From: Lonepinella sp042485795
GTDB lineage: Bacteria > Pseudomonadota > Gammaproteobacteria > Enterobacterales > Pasteurellaceae
Direction of reading: 5' to 3'
NCBI RefSeq assembly: GCF_042485795.1
Contig: NZ_CP169368.1
Coordinates: 1,674,001-1,738,000, forward strand
DNA length: 64,000 nt
Part shown: positions 8,038-15,920 of the stretch, piece by piece
How the letters are laid out: each line of letters opens with the position of its first letter
How positions within the stretch are numbered: the first letter of the stretch is position 1
Translations under genes and position numbers: made by a program
Notes under the pieces: model-generated
Databases searched by the model: none
Told to the model about the DNA's origin: nothing
What the model saw: the letters and a program-made list of their open reading frames with translations, nothing else

Positions 8038-10902
8038 TTAAAGGGCTTCAATTTCTGCTTGCTGGCTCACTAACTTCTCAATCCCTTCCCGATACCCTTG
8101 CATTTTCTCTCTTTCTTTCGCAATCACTTGCTCTGGGGCTTTTGCCACAAAGGCTTCATTGGAAAGTTTGGCTTCAATGCGTGCTACTTCACCATTGAGT
8201 TTTTCAATCTCTTTGGCAAGTCTTGCAAGTTCGGCTTCTTTGTTGATAAAGCCTGCCATCGGTACGAGCAATTCGGTTTTACCGACTAATTTCGCCACCG
8301 ATAATGGAGCTTTTTCGCCCTCGAGAAGCACTTTTACCTCATCTAATTTAGCTAAGGCTTTCAAAGTGCGGTCATTTTTTTGCAAGGTTTTGCAATTTTC
8401 AGCGTCCACATTTCTGAGCAATAAATCCAACCCTTTACTCGGGGCGATGTTGCTTTCGGCACGGATATTACGCACGGCAACGATGATTTCTTTTAAGAAC
8501 TCAATCTCTTTTTCGGCTTGTGCGTCAAGTTTGGCATCGTCTGCTTTCGGGAACGGTTGCAACATAATAGTTTCACCGCTCACACCAGCAAAGCCTTTCA
8601 CTTTTTGCCAAATTTCTTCGGTGATAAATGGCATAATCGGGTGAGCTAGGCGGAGTAATTGCTCAAGCACTTGCACCAAGGTTTGGCTTGCACCACGAAT
8701 TTGGGCAGCTGTGCCATTAGCAAACACAGGTTTGGTGAGTTCCAAATACCAGTCGCAGAACTGATTCCAAGTGAAGTCGTAAATGGCGTTGGCTGCCAAG
8801 TCAAAGCGGTATTGACTTAAGGCGGTGCGGAACTCGCTCACGGTGCGGTTGAAGGTGGAAATAATCCAGCGATCAGCCACGCTCAATTCGGTTTCACCAG
8901 CGGATAAATCAAGCTTATCATTCGTGAGAACAAAACGGCTACCGTTCCACAATTTGTTGCAGAAATTGCGGTAGCCTTCAAGGCGTTTCATATCCCAGTT
9001 AATATCACGACCGTTGCTTGCCAAGGCTGCCAGCGTGAAACGCAGTGCGTCTGTGCCGTGTGGGGCAATGCCGTCTGCGAACTCTTTTTTGGTCGCTTTG
9101 GCGATTTTTTCCGCCAGTTGCGGCTGCATCATATTGCCAGTGCGTTTTTCAAGCAAATCTTCGAGCAAAATGCCGTCAATCATATCGATCGGGTCAAGCA
9201 CGTTACCTTTAGATTTGGACATTTTTTGCCCATTTTCATCACGAATCAAGCCCGTAACATACACGGTTTTGAACGGCACTTGCGGTTTGCCATTTTCGTC
9301 TTTGATAAAGTGCATCGTGAACATAATCATTCGTGCAACCCAGAAGAAAATGATGTCAAAGCCCGTAATCAGCACGTCCGTTGGGTGATACATTCGCAAT
9401 TCTTTGGTTTGTTCTGGCCAGCCAAGAGTTGAGAACGTCCACAAGCCTGATGAGAACCAAGTATCTAACACATCTTCATCTTGTTTTAAGGCGAGATCGG
9501 CAGGCAAATTGTGTTTCGCACGCACTTCTTCTTCGGAGCGAGCCACATACACATTGCCCGCTTCGTCATACCACGCAGGAATGCGGTGTCCCCACCAAAG
9601 TTGGCGAGAAATACACCAGTCCTGAATATCACGCATCCACGAGAAATACAGGTTTTCATACTGTTTCGGCACAAATTGAATTTCGCCGTCTTCCACGGCT
9701 TTAGTCGCCACTTCCGCAAGCGGTTTTACGCTCACATACCACTGATCGGTCAGCATCGGCTCAATCGGCACTCCACCACGGTCTCCATAAGGCACTTTCA
9801 AATCGTGCGGTTTGATCTCTTCTAATAAGCCCAAGGCTTCAAAATCGGCGACCACTTTTTTACGTGCAGCAAAACGCTCTAAACCTTGATAATCGGCAGG
9901 AATAAGTGCGGTGTAATTTTCTAAAATTTTACCGTCTGAGCCGACAATTTCCGCTTCCGCACGAATATCGGCATTCAAAGTCATCACATTGACCATCGGT
10001 AAATTATGGCGTTTGCCCACTTCGTAGTCGTTGAAATCGTGGGCGGGCGTAATCTTCACGCAACCTGTCCCGAACTCACGATCCACATAATCGTCCGCCA
10101 CAATCGGGATTTCACGGTTCGCCAACGGCAAAATCACCGATTTACCGATAAGCGATTGATAACGCTCATCTTCAGGGTGAACCGCCACTGCCGTATCGCC
10201 GAGTACGGTTTCAGGGCGAGTAGTCGCCACCACCAAATAATCCTTGCCTTCCGCCGTTTTCGCCCCGTTCGCTAACGGATAGCGGAAATGCCACAACGAG
10301 CCTTTGCTCTCTTTGTTTTCCACTTCCAAATCAGAAATGGCGGTGTGCAATTTTGGATCCCAGTTCACAAGGCGTTTGCCACGATAAATTAGCCCCTCTT
10401 CGTGCAGGCGAACGAAGACTTCTTTCACCGCATTAGACAAACCATCGTCCATCGTAAAACGCTCACGATCCCAATCGATCGAGTTGCCCAAACGACGCAT
10501 TTGTTGGCTAATCGTACCGCCCGAATAGGCTTTCCAGTCCCAAATTTTGTTGATAAAGGCTTCACGCCCATAATCGTGGCGAGTTTTGCCTTCTTCCGCT
10601 GCAATCTTGCGTTCCACCACCATTTGAGTCGCAATCCCTGCGTGGTCAGTACCCGTTTGCCACAGCGTATTATTGCCTTCCATACGGTTAAAACGGATTA
10701 GTGTATCCATTAAGGTTTGTTGGAAAGCGTGTCCCATGTGCAACGACCCAGTTACATTCGGCGGTGGAATAGCGATGCAGTACCCCTGTTGGCTCTCATC
10801 TTCGCTTGGTTTAAAATACCCTTGTTCTTCCCAGTGGCGATACAAGGCTTGTTCTACCGCAGACGGCTCAAAGCGGTCTGCCATTTGAAGGTTTTGTGTC
10901 AT
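8038..10902 (-). CDS. valS: Valine--tRNA ligase
   Basis: Class Ia aminoacyl-tRNA synthetase charging tRNA-Val, with editing of threonyl products. The 954-residue protein has the HIGH-type motif PPPNVTGSLHMGHAF near residue 48, the large editing domain (TTRPETVLGDTAVAVHP), the KMSKS loop GQKMSKSKGNVLDP, an anticodon-binding domain, and the C-terminal coiled-coil arm rich in K/E from about residue 885. Length equals that expected for the family. An uptake motif lies within the gene near 8363 and another near 9907. Upstream on the same strand are the small unknown genes of the holC-valS interval. Confidence 0.98.
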   Translation of the reverse strand: MTQNLQMADRFEPSAVEQALYRHWEEQGYFKPSEDESQQGYCIAIPPPNVTGSLHMGHAFQQTLMDTLIRFNRMEGNNTLWQTGTDHAGIATQMVVERKIAAEEGKTRHDYGREAFINKIWDWKAYSGGTISQQMRRLGNSIDWDRERFTMDDGLSNAVKEVFVRLHEEGLIYRGKRLVNWDPKLHTAISDLEVENKESKGSLWHFRYPLANGAKTAEGKDYLVVATTRPETVLGDTAVAVHPEDERYQSLIGKSVILPLANREIPIVADDYVDREFGTGCVKITPAHDFNDYEVGKRHNLPMVNVMTLNADIRAEAEIVGSDGKILENYTALIPADYQGLERFAARKKVVADFEALGLLEEIKPHDLKVPYGDRGGVPIEPMLTDQWYVSVKPLAEVATKAVEDGEIQFVPKQYENLYFSWMRDIQDWCISRQLWWGHRIPAWYDEAGNVYVARSEEEVRAKHNLPADLALKQDEDVLDTWFSSGLWTFSTLGWPEQTKELRMYHPTDVLITGFDIIFFWVARMIMFTMHFIKDENGKPQVPFKTVYVTGLIRDENGQKMSKSKGNVLDPIDMIDGILLEDLLEKRTGNMMQPQLAEKIAKATKKEFADGIAPHGTDALRFTLAALASNGRDINWDMKRLEGYRNFCNKLWNGSRFVLTNDKLDLSAGETELSVADRWIISTFNRTVSEFRTALSQYRFDLAANAIYDFTWNQFCDWYLELTKPVFANGTAAQIRGASQTLVQVLEQLLRLAHPIMPFITEEIWQKVKGFAGVSGETIMLQPFPKADDAKLDAQAEKEIEFLKEIIVAVRNIRAESNIAPSKGLDLLLRNVDAENCKTLQKNDRTLKALAKLDEVKVLLEGEKAPLSVAKLVGKTELLVPMAGFINKEAELARLAKEIEKLNGEVARIEAKLSNEAFVAKAPEQVIAKEREKMQGYREGIEKLVSQQAEIEAL

Positions 10903-10940
10903 TTCAAGTCTCTTTCAATTAATAATTAGTTTTATTATTA

Positions 10941-11522
10941 CTATTTCAACATTTTATGATATTGGTAAATTTTATCGTTAATTTCCTTTCTTTCTTTTTG
11001 ACAAAGTGGGCTTTTTTCTATCCCATTAGGGGTCGTATAATTCACTATACAATTAGGTAAATTCTTAAGCTCTCTTTCTAAGTCGGAAATTTTGTTTAAA
11101 ATATTTTTATTGGGTTCTAACTCTGATTTTTCCTGTTCAAGAATATCTATTTTACGTTCTAAATCAGCTTTTTTACTAATCCATGAGCTTTGTTCTTTTT
11201 TTATATTCTCATTTTCTTCCTTTAGACTGATATTTTCTTTCTCTAGATTATTGATTATTAATGATTTATCATTTATTTTTTTATTGTTTTCATTTATTTG
11301 TGATTCAAGGGATGCTAATTGATTATTATCATAATTTAGTTTTTCATTTAGTTCTTTGGTTTTATTTTCTAACTTAATATTTTCGGCTTTTAATTCACTT
11401 ATATTTCGTTCATCTATAGTTGAATCCCTATAACTTTGATATCCAATAGTAATACTTGAACCAATAACTGCCCCAATAATTGTCGTTATCGCTCCAAAGA
11501 TAGCGTCTTTACTAATAGTCAT
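10941..11522 (-). CDS. Unknown membrane-anchored coiled-coil protein
   Basis: Not recognised. The ATG at 11522 (MTISKDAIFGA) is preferred because GGAG lies six bases before it; an ATG four codons earlier contains that GGAG. This gives 193 residues and an 11-nt overlap with the end of the preceding gene, implying translational coupling. One N-terminal membrane helix (AIFGAITTIIGAVIGSSITIGY) is followed by a long K/E/N/I-rich coiled coil (about residues 35-145) and a short C-terminal region with two cysteines (NLPNCIVNY, PLCQKERKE). Base composition is much richer in A+T than the flanking valS and holC, suggesting later acquisition. The layout could suit an inner-membrane scaffold or spanin-like protein, but no function is assigned. 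Confidence 0.65.
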   Translation of the reverse strand: MTISKDAIFGAITTIIGAVIGSSITIGYQSYRDSTIDERNISELKAENIKLENKTKELNEKLNYDNNQLASLESQINENNKKINDKSLIINNLEKENISLKEENENIKKEQSSWISKKADLERKIDILEQEKSELEPNKNILNKISDLERELKNLPNCIVNYTTPNGIEKSPLCQKERKEINDKIYQYHKMLK

Positions 11523-11730
11523 ATAAATCTCCATTTTTCTCTTTAATTAATAATTCAATATCATTAAACGCATTTTGCAACCGTTCGCAATGATACATTT
11601 CATACATATCATAAATAAACTGCGTTAATCCTAACTTATCCCATTGTTTTAGAACTTGATCGGCGGATTGATGTTTATATTCCGCATAACGTTCTAACAA
11701 ATAGATAAAAAATTCGCTTTCTTTACTCAT
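11512..11730 (-). CDS. DUF3791-like small protein
   Basis: Predicted 72-residue helical protein starting MSKESEFFIYLLERYAEYK. The N-terminal FFIYLLERYA and the later LGLTQFIYDMYEMYHCERLQ resemble DUF3791 proteins, which are often found beside DUF3990 or other small partners in toxin-antitoxin-like gene pairs. The family match is from memory and not certain. It lies one base after the preceding 82-aa gene and overlaps the following coiled-coil gene, so the three form one translational unit. Confidence 0.6.
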   Translation of the reverse strand: MSKESEFFIYLLERYAEYKHQSADQVLKQWDKLGLTQFIYDMYEMYHCERLQNAFNDIELLIKEKNGDLYDY

Positions 11731-11731
11731 T

Positions 11732-11980
11732 TTAATTCGCCCGAATGTAAGCCGAATTGCGTGGATCGCCTGTTACTTTTTCGCTTTCCCATAAATCAAA
11801 TAACGCATAAGGGCTTAATTTATATAATTCTAATTCACTATCAATCAACATTTGATAGGTTTCTGATTGCAAAAAGGCACGGATTGCGTCTATTTCTTTA
11901 AAGCCGTATTTTTCGATCATCAATTTAGTAACATGGCGATCGAAAAAATCAAGGGTTCGTGCTGCAACTCGTTTCTGCAT
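11732..11980 (-). CDS. Unknown 82-aa protein, probable partner of the DUF3791-like gene
   Basis: Not firmly recognised. The protein begins MQKRVAARTLDFFDRHV and contains KYGFKEIDAIRAFLQSETYQMLIDSE and LYKLSPYALFDLWESE, an arrangement I associate with small helical proteins encoded next to DUF3791 genes. It overlaps the 3' end of the frameshifted gene upstream by 32 nt and is followed one base later by the DUF3791-like gene. No catalytic motif is visible. Confidence 0.6.
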   Translation of the reverse strand: MQKRVAARTLDFFDRHVTKLMIEKYGFKEIDAIRAFLQSETYQMLIDSELELYKLSPYALFDLWESEKVTGDPRNSAYIRAN

Positions 11981-12138
11981 ACTTAATTACAATTTCTGTT
12001 CCGTCAGGATAATGTTGCACAATATTTCCATTCGGACGCTGAAAAGTTAAAACTTCGTGCTTTTTCTTCTCGTCCATCCACGCTTTTCATAAAATCAGCA
12101 TATCGTTGTGTTTTTTTTATTGCTTCTTCTTTGGTCAT
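11949..12138 (-). pseudogene. Frameshifted small gene at the head of the holC-valS cluster
   Basis: An ATG at 12138 immediately follows the holC stop. Frame 0 gives 44 residues (MTKEEAIKKTQRYADFMKS...) and stops at 12004-12006. If one more A is present in the run of five A on the coding strand (plus-strand positions 12061-12065), the frame continues as KKHEVLTFQRPNG.., VQHYPDGTEIVIKY and ends at 11949, about 63 residues. The second half looks like genuine protein (RPNGNIVQHYPDGTEI), so this is either a broken gene, a sequencing error in a homopolymer, or a slippage-controlled gene. Function unknown. Confidence 0.55.
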
Positions 12139-12139
12139 T

Positions 12140-12580
12140 TTATTCTACCATCTCCATCTGCCACCCCATTTGCCGATATTGTTTATACCGTTCTCGGGCA
12201 ATGGCTTTTTGTTGTTCGTCTGCTGGCACAAAATCAATTACTTGATTAAAAGCGGACACATAATCAGGAATGCTCTGTTGTAAATTAATCAACACATCTC
12301 GCCGTTGGGCGTTGCGTTTGCCGATCCAGCTAATTTCTATCGGGGTGGCGAAATTGGTTACTTCGCCTGATAAATTGTGCGGTACAAATTGCTCGGGATC
12401 TCTTGCCCACAAGGCTTCATCTAAATTTAACGCTTGTTGTTCGCTTTGGCAGGCGATTAACACACGCTGTCCTTGTCGCCATAATTGAGCGGACAGATCA
12501 CAAGCCAATAGCTCTGATTCTGAAAGATCATGCTGCGATTGGAATTGTTTGAGTAGATAAAATTTAGCAATTTTTGACAT
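12140..12580 (-). CDS. holC: DNA polymerase III subunit chi
   Basis: Chi subunit of the clamp-loader complex, which links DnaX-containing loaders to single-strand-binding protein. The 146-residue protein shows the family features FYLL near the N-terminus, ACDLSAQLWRQGQRVLIACQ, LDEALWARDPEQFVPHNL and RERYKQYRQMGW. Length is typical. In many gammaproteobacteria holC lies directly upstream of valS; here four small genes intervene on the same strand. Confidence 0.95.
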   Translation of the reverse strand: MSKIAKFYLLKQFQSQHDLSESELLACDLSAQLWRQGQRVLIACQSEQQALNLDEALWARDPEQFVPHNLSGEVTNFATPIEISWIGKRNAQRRDVLINLQQSIPDYVSAFNQVIDFVPADEQQKAIARERYKQYRQMGWQMEMVE

Positions 12581-12717
12581 TTGACTGTTGTTTTTTGTAA
12601 TCAGATTAAGCGTTTAATTCTAGCGAAAAAATGCTAATAAATAAAGGTTTTTGCTTGTGCTAAAAAGAAAATCACAATAGACTATCGCACATTTAAAATT
12701 AAGACTGATGTTAATTT

Positions 12718-13797
12718 ATGCTGGTATCCGATTTTTATTTTGATTTACCCGATGAGCTGATTGCTCGTTATCCGAAACCTGACCGTACTTCAAGCCGTTT
12801 ATTGCAATTAAATGGTCAAAACGGTGAAATTTTTCACCGCACTTTTGCCGATGTATTGGATTTAGTCAATGCTGGCGATTTGTTGGTATTTAACAATACT
12901 CGTGTCATTCCTGCCCGTATGTTTGGGCGGAAAGTCAGTGGTGGCAAGGTTGAAGTGCTAGTTGAGCGTGTGTTGAGCGAAAGCACATTTTTAGCCCATA
13001 TTCGTTCCAGTAAAGCCCCTAAAAACGGGGCGGTTTTAGTGTTGGGTGAAGATAAACTTGGCGAAAATAACGGCATTGCGGTTACGATGCTTGGTCGTCA
13101 AGGGGCGTTGTTTGAATTAGAAATTGCCGATAAAAACACCGCAGTTTTAGACGTATTGAATAAAATCGGACATATTCCGTTACCGCCTTATATTGATCGT
13201 CCCGATGAAGAAGCGGATCAAGAGCGTTATCAAACGGTGTATAACAAAATCCCTGGGGCAGTGGCAGCTCCGACCGCAGGTTTGCATTTCGATGATGAAT
13301 TGTTAGCAAAATTAAAAGCCAAAGGGGTGAATTTTGCCTTTGTTACCTTGCACGTTGGGGCGGGAACATTCCAACCTGTGCGAGTGGAAAAAATCGAAGA
13401 TCACCAGATGCACGCGGAATATGTGGAAGTGCCACAAGATGTGGTCGATGCGGTATTAGCTACAAAATCGGCAGGTAAGCGTGTGATTGCGGTGGGGACA
13501 ACCTCGGTGCGTTCGCTGGAAAGTGCGGCGTTATTTGCGGAAGAAAAAAGCAGTTCGCAGATTATTGAGCCATATTTTTCCGATACTTCAATTTTTATTT
13601 ACCCAGGGAAAAAATTTCGGGTAGTAGATTGTTTAATTACTAATTTTCATTTACCAGAAAGTACGTTGATTATGTTGGTTTCGGCGTTTGCAGGGTATGA
13701 GAATGTGATGAAGTCGTATAGAAGTGCGGTGGAAAATCGGTATCGGTTTTTTAGTTATGGGGATGCGATGTTTATCAGTAAAAAAGTTGACGTTTAA
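12718..13797 (+). CDS. queA: tRNA preQ1(34) S-adenosylmethionine ribosyltransferase-isomerase
   Basis: Transfers and rearranges the ribosyl group of SAM onto preQ1 at tRNA position 34 to form epoxyqueuosine. The 359-residue protein starts MLVSDFYFDLPDELIARYP and contains the family segments RTSSRLL, VFNNTRVIPAR, PPYIDR and AAPTAGLHF. An uptake motif (inverted) is at about 12837. Together with tgt downstream it supplies the queuosine pathway, although a 518 bp repeat element now separates the two. Divergent from holC across a 137 bp gap with no clear regulatory site. Confidence 0.97.
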   Translation: MLVSDFYFDLPDELIARYPKPDRTSSRLLQLNGQNGEIFHRTFADVLDLVNAGDLLVFNNTRVIPARMFGRKVSGGKVEVLVERVLSESTFLAHIRSSKAPKNGAVLVLGEDKLGENNGIAVTMLGRQGALFELEIADKNTAVLDVLNKIGHIPLPPYIDRPDEEADQERYQTVYNKIPGAVAAPTAGLHFDDELLAKLKAKGVNFAFVTLHVGAGTFQPVRVEKIEDHQMHAEYVEVPQDVVDAVLATKSAGKRVIAVGTTSVRSLESAALFAEEKSSSQIIEPYFSDTSIFIYPGKKFRVVDCLITNFHLPESTLIMLVSAFAGYENVMKSYRSAVENRYRFFSYGDAMFISKKVDV

Positions 13798-13818
13798 ATA
13801 CTAAATAACATTTTTTAG

Positions 13819-14336
13819 ATCGGGTTTCGCCCGATGGGCGACCGTACTTTTCTTTGCTCGTGCAAAGAAAAGTAGGCAAAAGAAAACACGCCCCGACTTC
13901 ACCGCTTTTCTGAGCTTATTTGGTATTTTCTTAACGCTAAATTTTGAACTCGCTTCGCTCAGACATGCAAAATTTAGCTAAAAATACCAAAACGCTCAGG
14001 CGGTTCAGACGGGGACCCCAATTTGAACGAATATAAATAAAAGTGCGGTGAAGAAATTGAGATTTTGTCCTAAGCTACGGAGTAGCGTGACTATACGTAA
14101 CCTAGTACGCTAGTGCTAGGTATTGAAAATAAAATGGGGTCCCCATGTTTGCCGCCTGAAAACGCTTTAATTTGTAGGAAAATGGCGTCTGTCTGAGCGT
14201 AGCGAGTTCAGCCATTTTCCGTTAAGCAAATTAAAGCGTTTTCAGGAAACAAGGCAAAATTGGGGTGTGTTTCTTTTTGCTTACTTTTTCTTTGCACAAG
14301 CAAAGAAAAAGTAAGTCGCCATCGGCGAAACCCGAT
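13819..14336. repeat. 518 bp nested inverted-repeat element between queA and tgt
   Basis: The 582 bp gap between queA and tgt is almost filled by this structure. Outer arms of about 75 bp (13819-13894 and 14262-14336) are imperfect inverted copies, both carrying ATCGGGTTTCGCC and TTTCTTTGC plus GCAAAGAAA. Inside are two long hairpins: left 13919-13992 (TTTGGTATTTT with AAAATACCAAA) and right 14155-14245 (perfect 19-bp arms beginning CCTGAAAACGC), whose loops are inverted versions of the same sequence, GAACTCGCT followed by CGCTCAGACA. Next inward is the pair GGGGACCCCA (14011) and TGGGGTCCCC (14135). The centre holds an uptake motif (14041-14049) and a 47-nt two-hairpin repeat. No transposase is encoded. 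Reading frames through it are not protein-like. Confidence 0.85.
14074..14120 (+). repeat. 47-nt two-hairpin repeat, copy C
   Basis: GCTAC-GGA-GTAGC (14074-14086), a 14-nt linker starting GTGAC and ending TAA, then CCTAGTAC-GCTA-GTGCTAGG (14101-14120). Same 13+14+20 layout as the copies at 18764 and 56176, with different but still paired bases in both stems; the second stem tolerates an A-C or G-T type mismatch. It sits at the centre of the 518 bp element. Confidence 0.75.
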
Positions 14337-14379
14337 TATAATAAAACACCATCGAACTGTTTATTCGAAAAGGAAAACT

Positions 14380-15525
14380 ATGAAATTTAATTTAAAAAAA
14401 ACTAACGGAACTGCCCGCCGTGGCGAAATGATCTTCACCCGTCCACAAGGCGACTTTACCGTCCAAACCCCCGCCTTTATGCCAGTGGGAACTTACGGCA
14501 CTGTCAAAGGCATGACTCCCGAAGAAGTGCGTGCCACGGGGGCGGAAATTTTACTCGGTAATACCTTTCATTTATGGCTACGCCCAGGGCAGGAAGTGAT
14601 GCGTAAACATGGTGATTTACACGATTTTATGCAATGGCATAGACCGATTTTGACCGATTCTGGCGGTTTTCAGGTGTTCAGCTTAGGTAAATTACGCAAA
14701 ATCAAAGAAGAAGGGGTACATTTCCAAAATCCGATTAGCGGTGAAAAGATCTTTTTATCCCCTGAAAAATCTATGGAAATTCAATACGATCTCGGGTCGG
14801 ATATTGTGATGATTTTTGATGAATGTACACCTTATCCAGCGACCTTTGATTATGCTAAAAACTCCATGGAAATGTCATTGCGTTGGGCGAAACGTAGCCG
14901 TCAGCGGTTTGATGAATTGGAAAATCAAAATGCGTTATTTGGTATTGTGCAAGGCGGTACTTTTGAAGAATTACGCAAAATTTCCATTGAGGGCTTGGTG
15001 AATATTGGCTTTGACGGTTATGCAGTAGGCGGTTTAGCGGTCGGTGAACCGAAACAAGAAATGCACCGCATTTTGGAATTTGTAAATCCATTATTGCCGC
15101 AAGATAAACCGCGTTATTTAATGGGCGTGGGTAAGCCTGAAGATTTAGTGGAGGGCGTTCGCCGTGGGATTGATATGTTTGATTGCGTGATGCCGACTCG
15201 TAACGCACGTAATGGACATTTGTTTGTATCGGACGGCATTGTGAAAATTCGTAATGCTAAATATCGTGATGATACCAGTACATTGGATCCTGAATGTGAT
15301 TGTTACACCTGCAAACATTACACCAAATCTTATTTATATCATTTAGATAAGTGTGGTGAGATTTTGGGGGCTAGACTGAATACAATCCATAATTTGCGTT
15401 ATTATCAACGCTTGATGGAACAGATTCGTACCGCTATTGAACAAGATCGTTTTGAGGATTTCGTGGTGGAATTTTATGCCAAAATTGGTAAGGAAGTACC
15501 ACCTTTACAAAAAGTACGGGCATAA
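14380..15525 (+). CDS. tgt: tRNA-guanine transglycosylase
   Basis: Exchanges guanine 34 for preQ1 in tRNAs with GUN anticodons, the step before QueA. The start is the ATG at 14380 (MKFNLKKTNGTARRG), six bases after AAAAGGA, giving 381 residues, the usual length. An in-frame upstream extension to 14260 is rejected because it translates the repeat element. Visible motifs: LTDSGGFQVFSLG with the catalytic aspartate region, GGLAVGEPK, and the zinc site CDCYTCKHYTKSYLYHL. Followed by yajC-secD-secF, as in many gammaproteobacteria. Confidence 0.97.
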   Translation: MKFNLKKTNGTARRGEMIFTRPQGDFTVQTPAFMPVGTYGTVKGMTPEEVRATGAEILLGNTFHLWLRPGQEVMRKHGDLHDFMQWHRPILTDSGGFQVFSLGKLRKIKEEGVHFQNPISGEKIFLSPEKSMEIQYDLGSDIVMIFDECTPYPATFDYAKNSMEMSLRWAKRSRQRFDELENQNALFGIVQGGTFEELRKISIEGLVNIGFDGYAVGGLAVGEPKQEMHRILEFVNPLLPQDKPRYLMGVGKPEDLVEGVRRGIDMFDCVMPTRNARNGHLFVSDGIVKIRNAKYRDDTSTLDPECDCYTCKHYTKSYLYHLDKCGEILGARLNTIHNLRYYQRLMEQIRTAIEQDRFEDFVVEFYAKIGKEVPPLQKVRA

Positions 15526-15598
15526 ATAGCATTTTTAATTATTTTATGCTATTTTAGCCACCTATTTTTTATATTTATCAACAAAAAGGAAAATAAAA

Positions 15599-15898
15599 AT
15601 GGAAGCACAACAAAGCAGTCCAATGTCTATGTTAATTATTTTTGCAATTTTTGGTTTAATTTTCTATTTTATGATTTATCGCCCACAAGCCAAACGTAAC
15701 AAAGAACACAAAGCCTTAATGGATTCTTTAGCCAAAGGCTCTGAAATTTTAACCTCTGGCGGTTTGATCGGTAAAATTACTAAATTATCTGAAAACAGTG
15801 ATGAAGTAGTGATTGCGTTAAATCCAACTAATGAAGTTACCATTAAACGTAACTTTATCGTTGCCGTGTTACCAAAAGGCTCAATCAAATCTCTTTAA
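15599..15898 (+). CDS. yajC: Sec translocon accessory protein YajC
   Basis: Small inner-membrane subunit that associates with SecDF. The 99-residue protein has one membrane helix (MLIIFAIFGLIFYFMIY) followed by the conserved RPQAKRNKEHKALMDSL and a cytoplasmic domain with LTSGGLIGKI. A good ribosome-binding site (AAAAAGGAAAAT) precedes the ATG. It is 22 nt upstream of secD and probably in one operon with tgt, secD and secF. Confidence 0.96.
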   Translation: MEAQQSSPMSMLIIFAIFGLIFYFMIYRPQAKRNKEHKALMDSLAKGSEILTSGGLIGKITKLSENSDEVVIALNPTNEVTIKRNFIVAVLPKGSIKSL

Positions 15899-15920
15899 TT
15901 TCATAAAAAGGTATTAACCG

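Noticed and set aside
8159..8644. 161-codon rightward reading frame inside valS
   Set aside because: It is antisense to a highly conserved gene, has serine/leucine-rich composition typical of a complementary frame and no ribosome-binding site.
9014..10275. Several 70-124-codon frames opposite valS
   Set aside because: All overlap conserved valS coding sequence and match no protein pattern.
14260..14379. In-frame N-terminal extension of tgt
   Set aside because: It translates the right arm of the 518 bp repeat element; the ATG at 14380 has a ribosome-binding site and the expected N-terminus.
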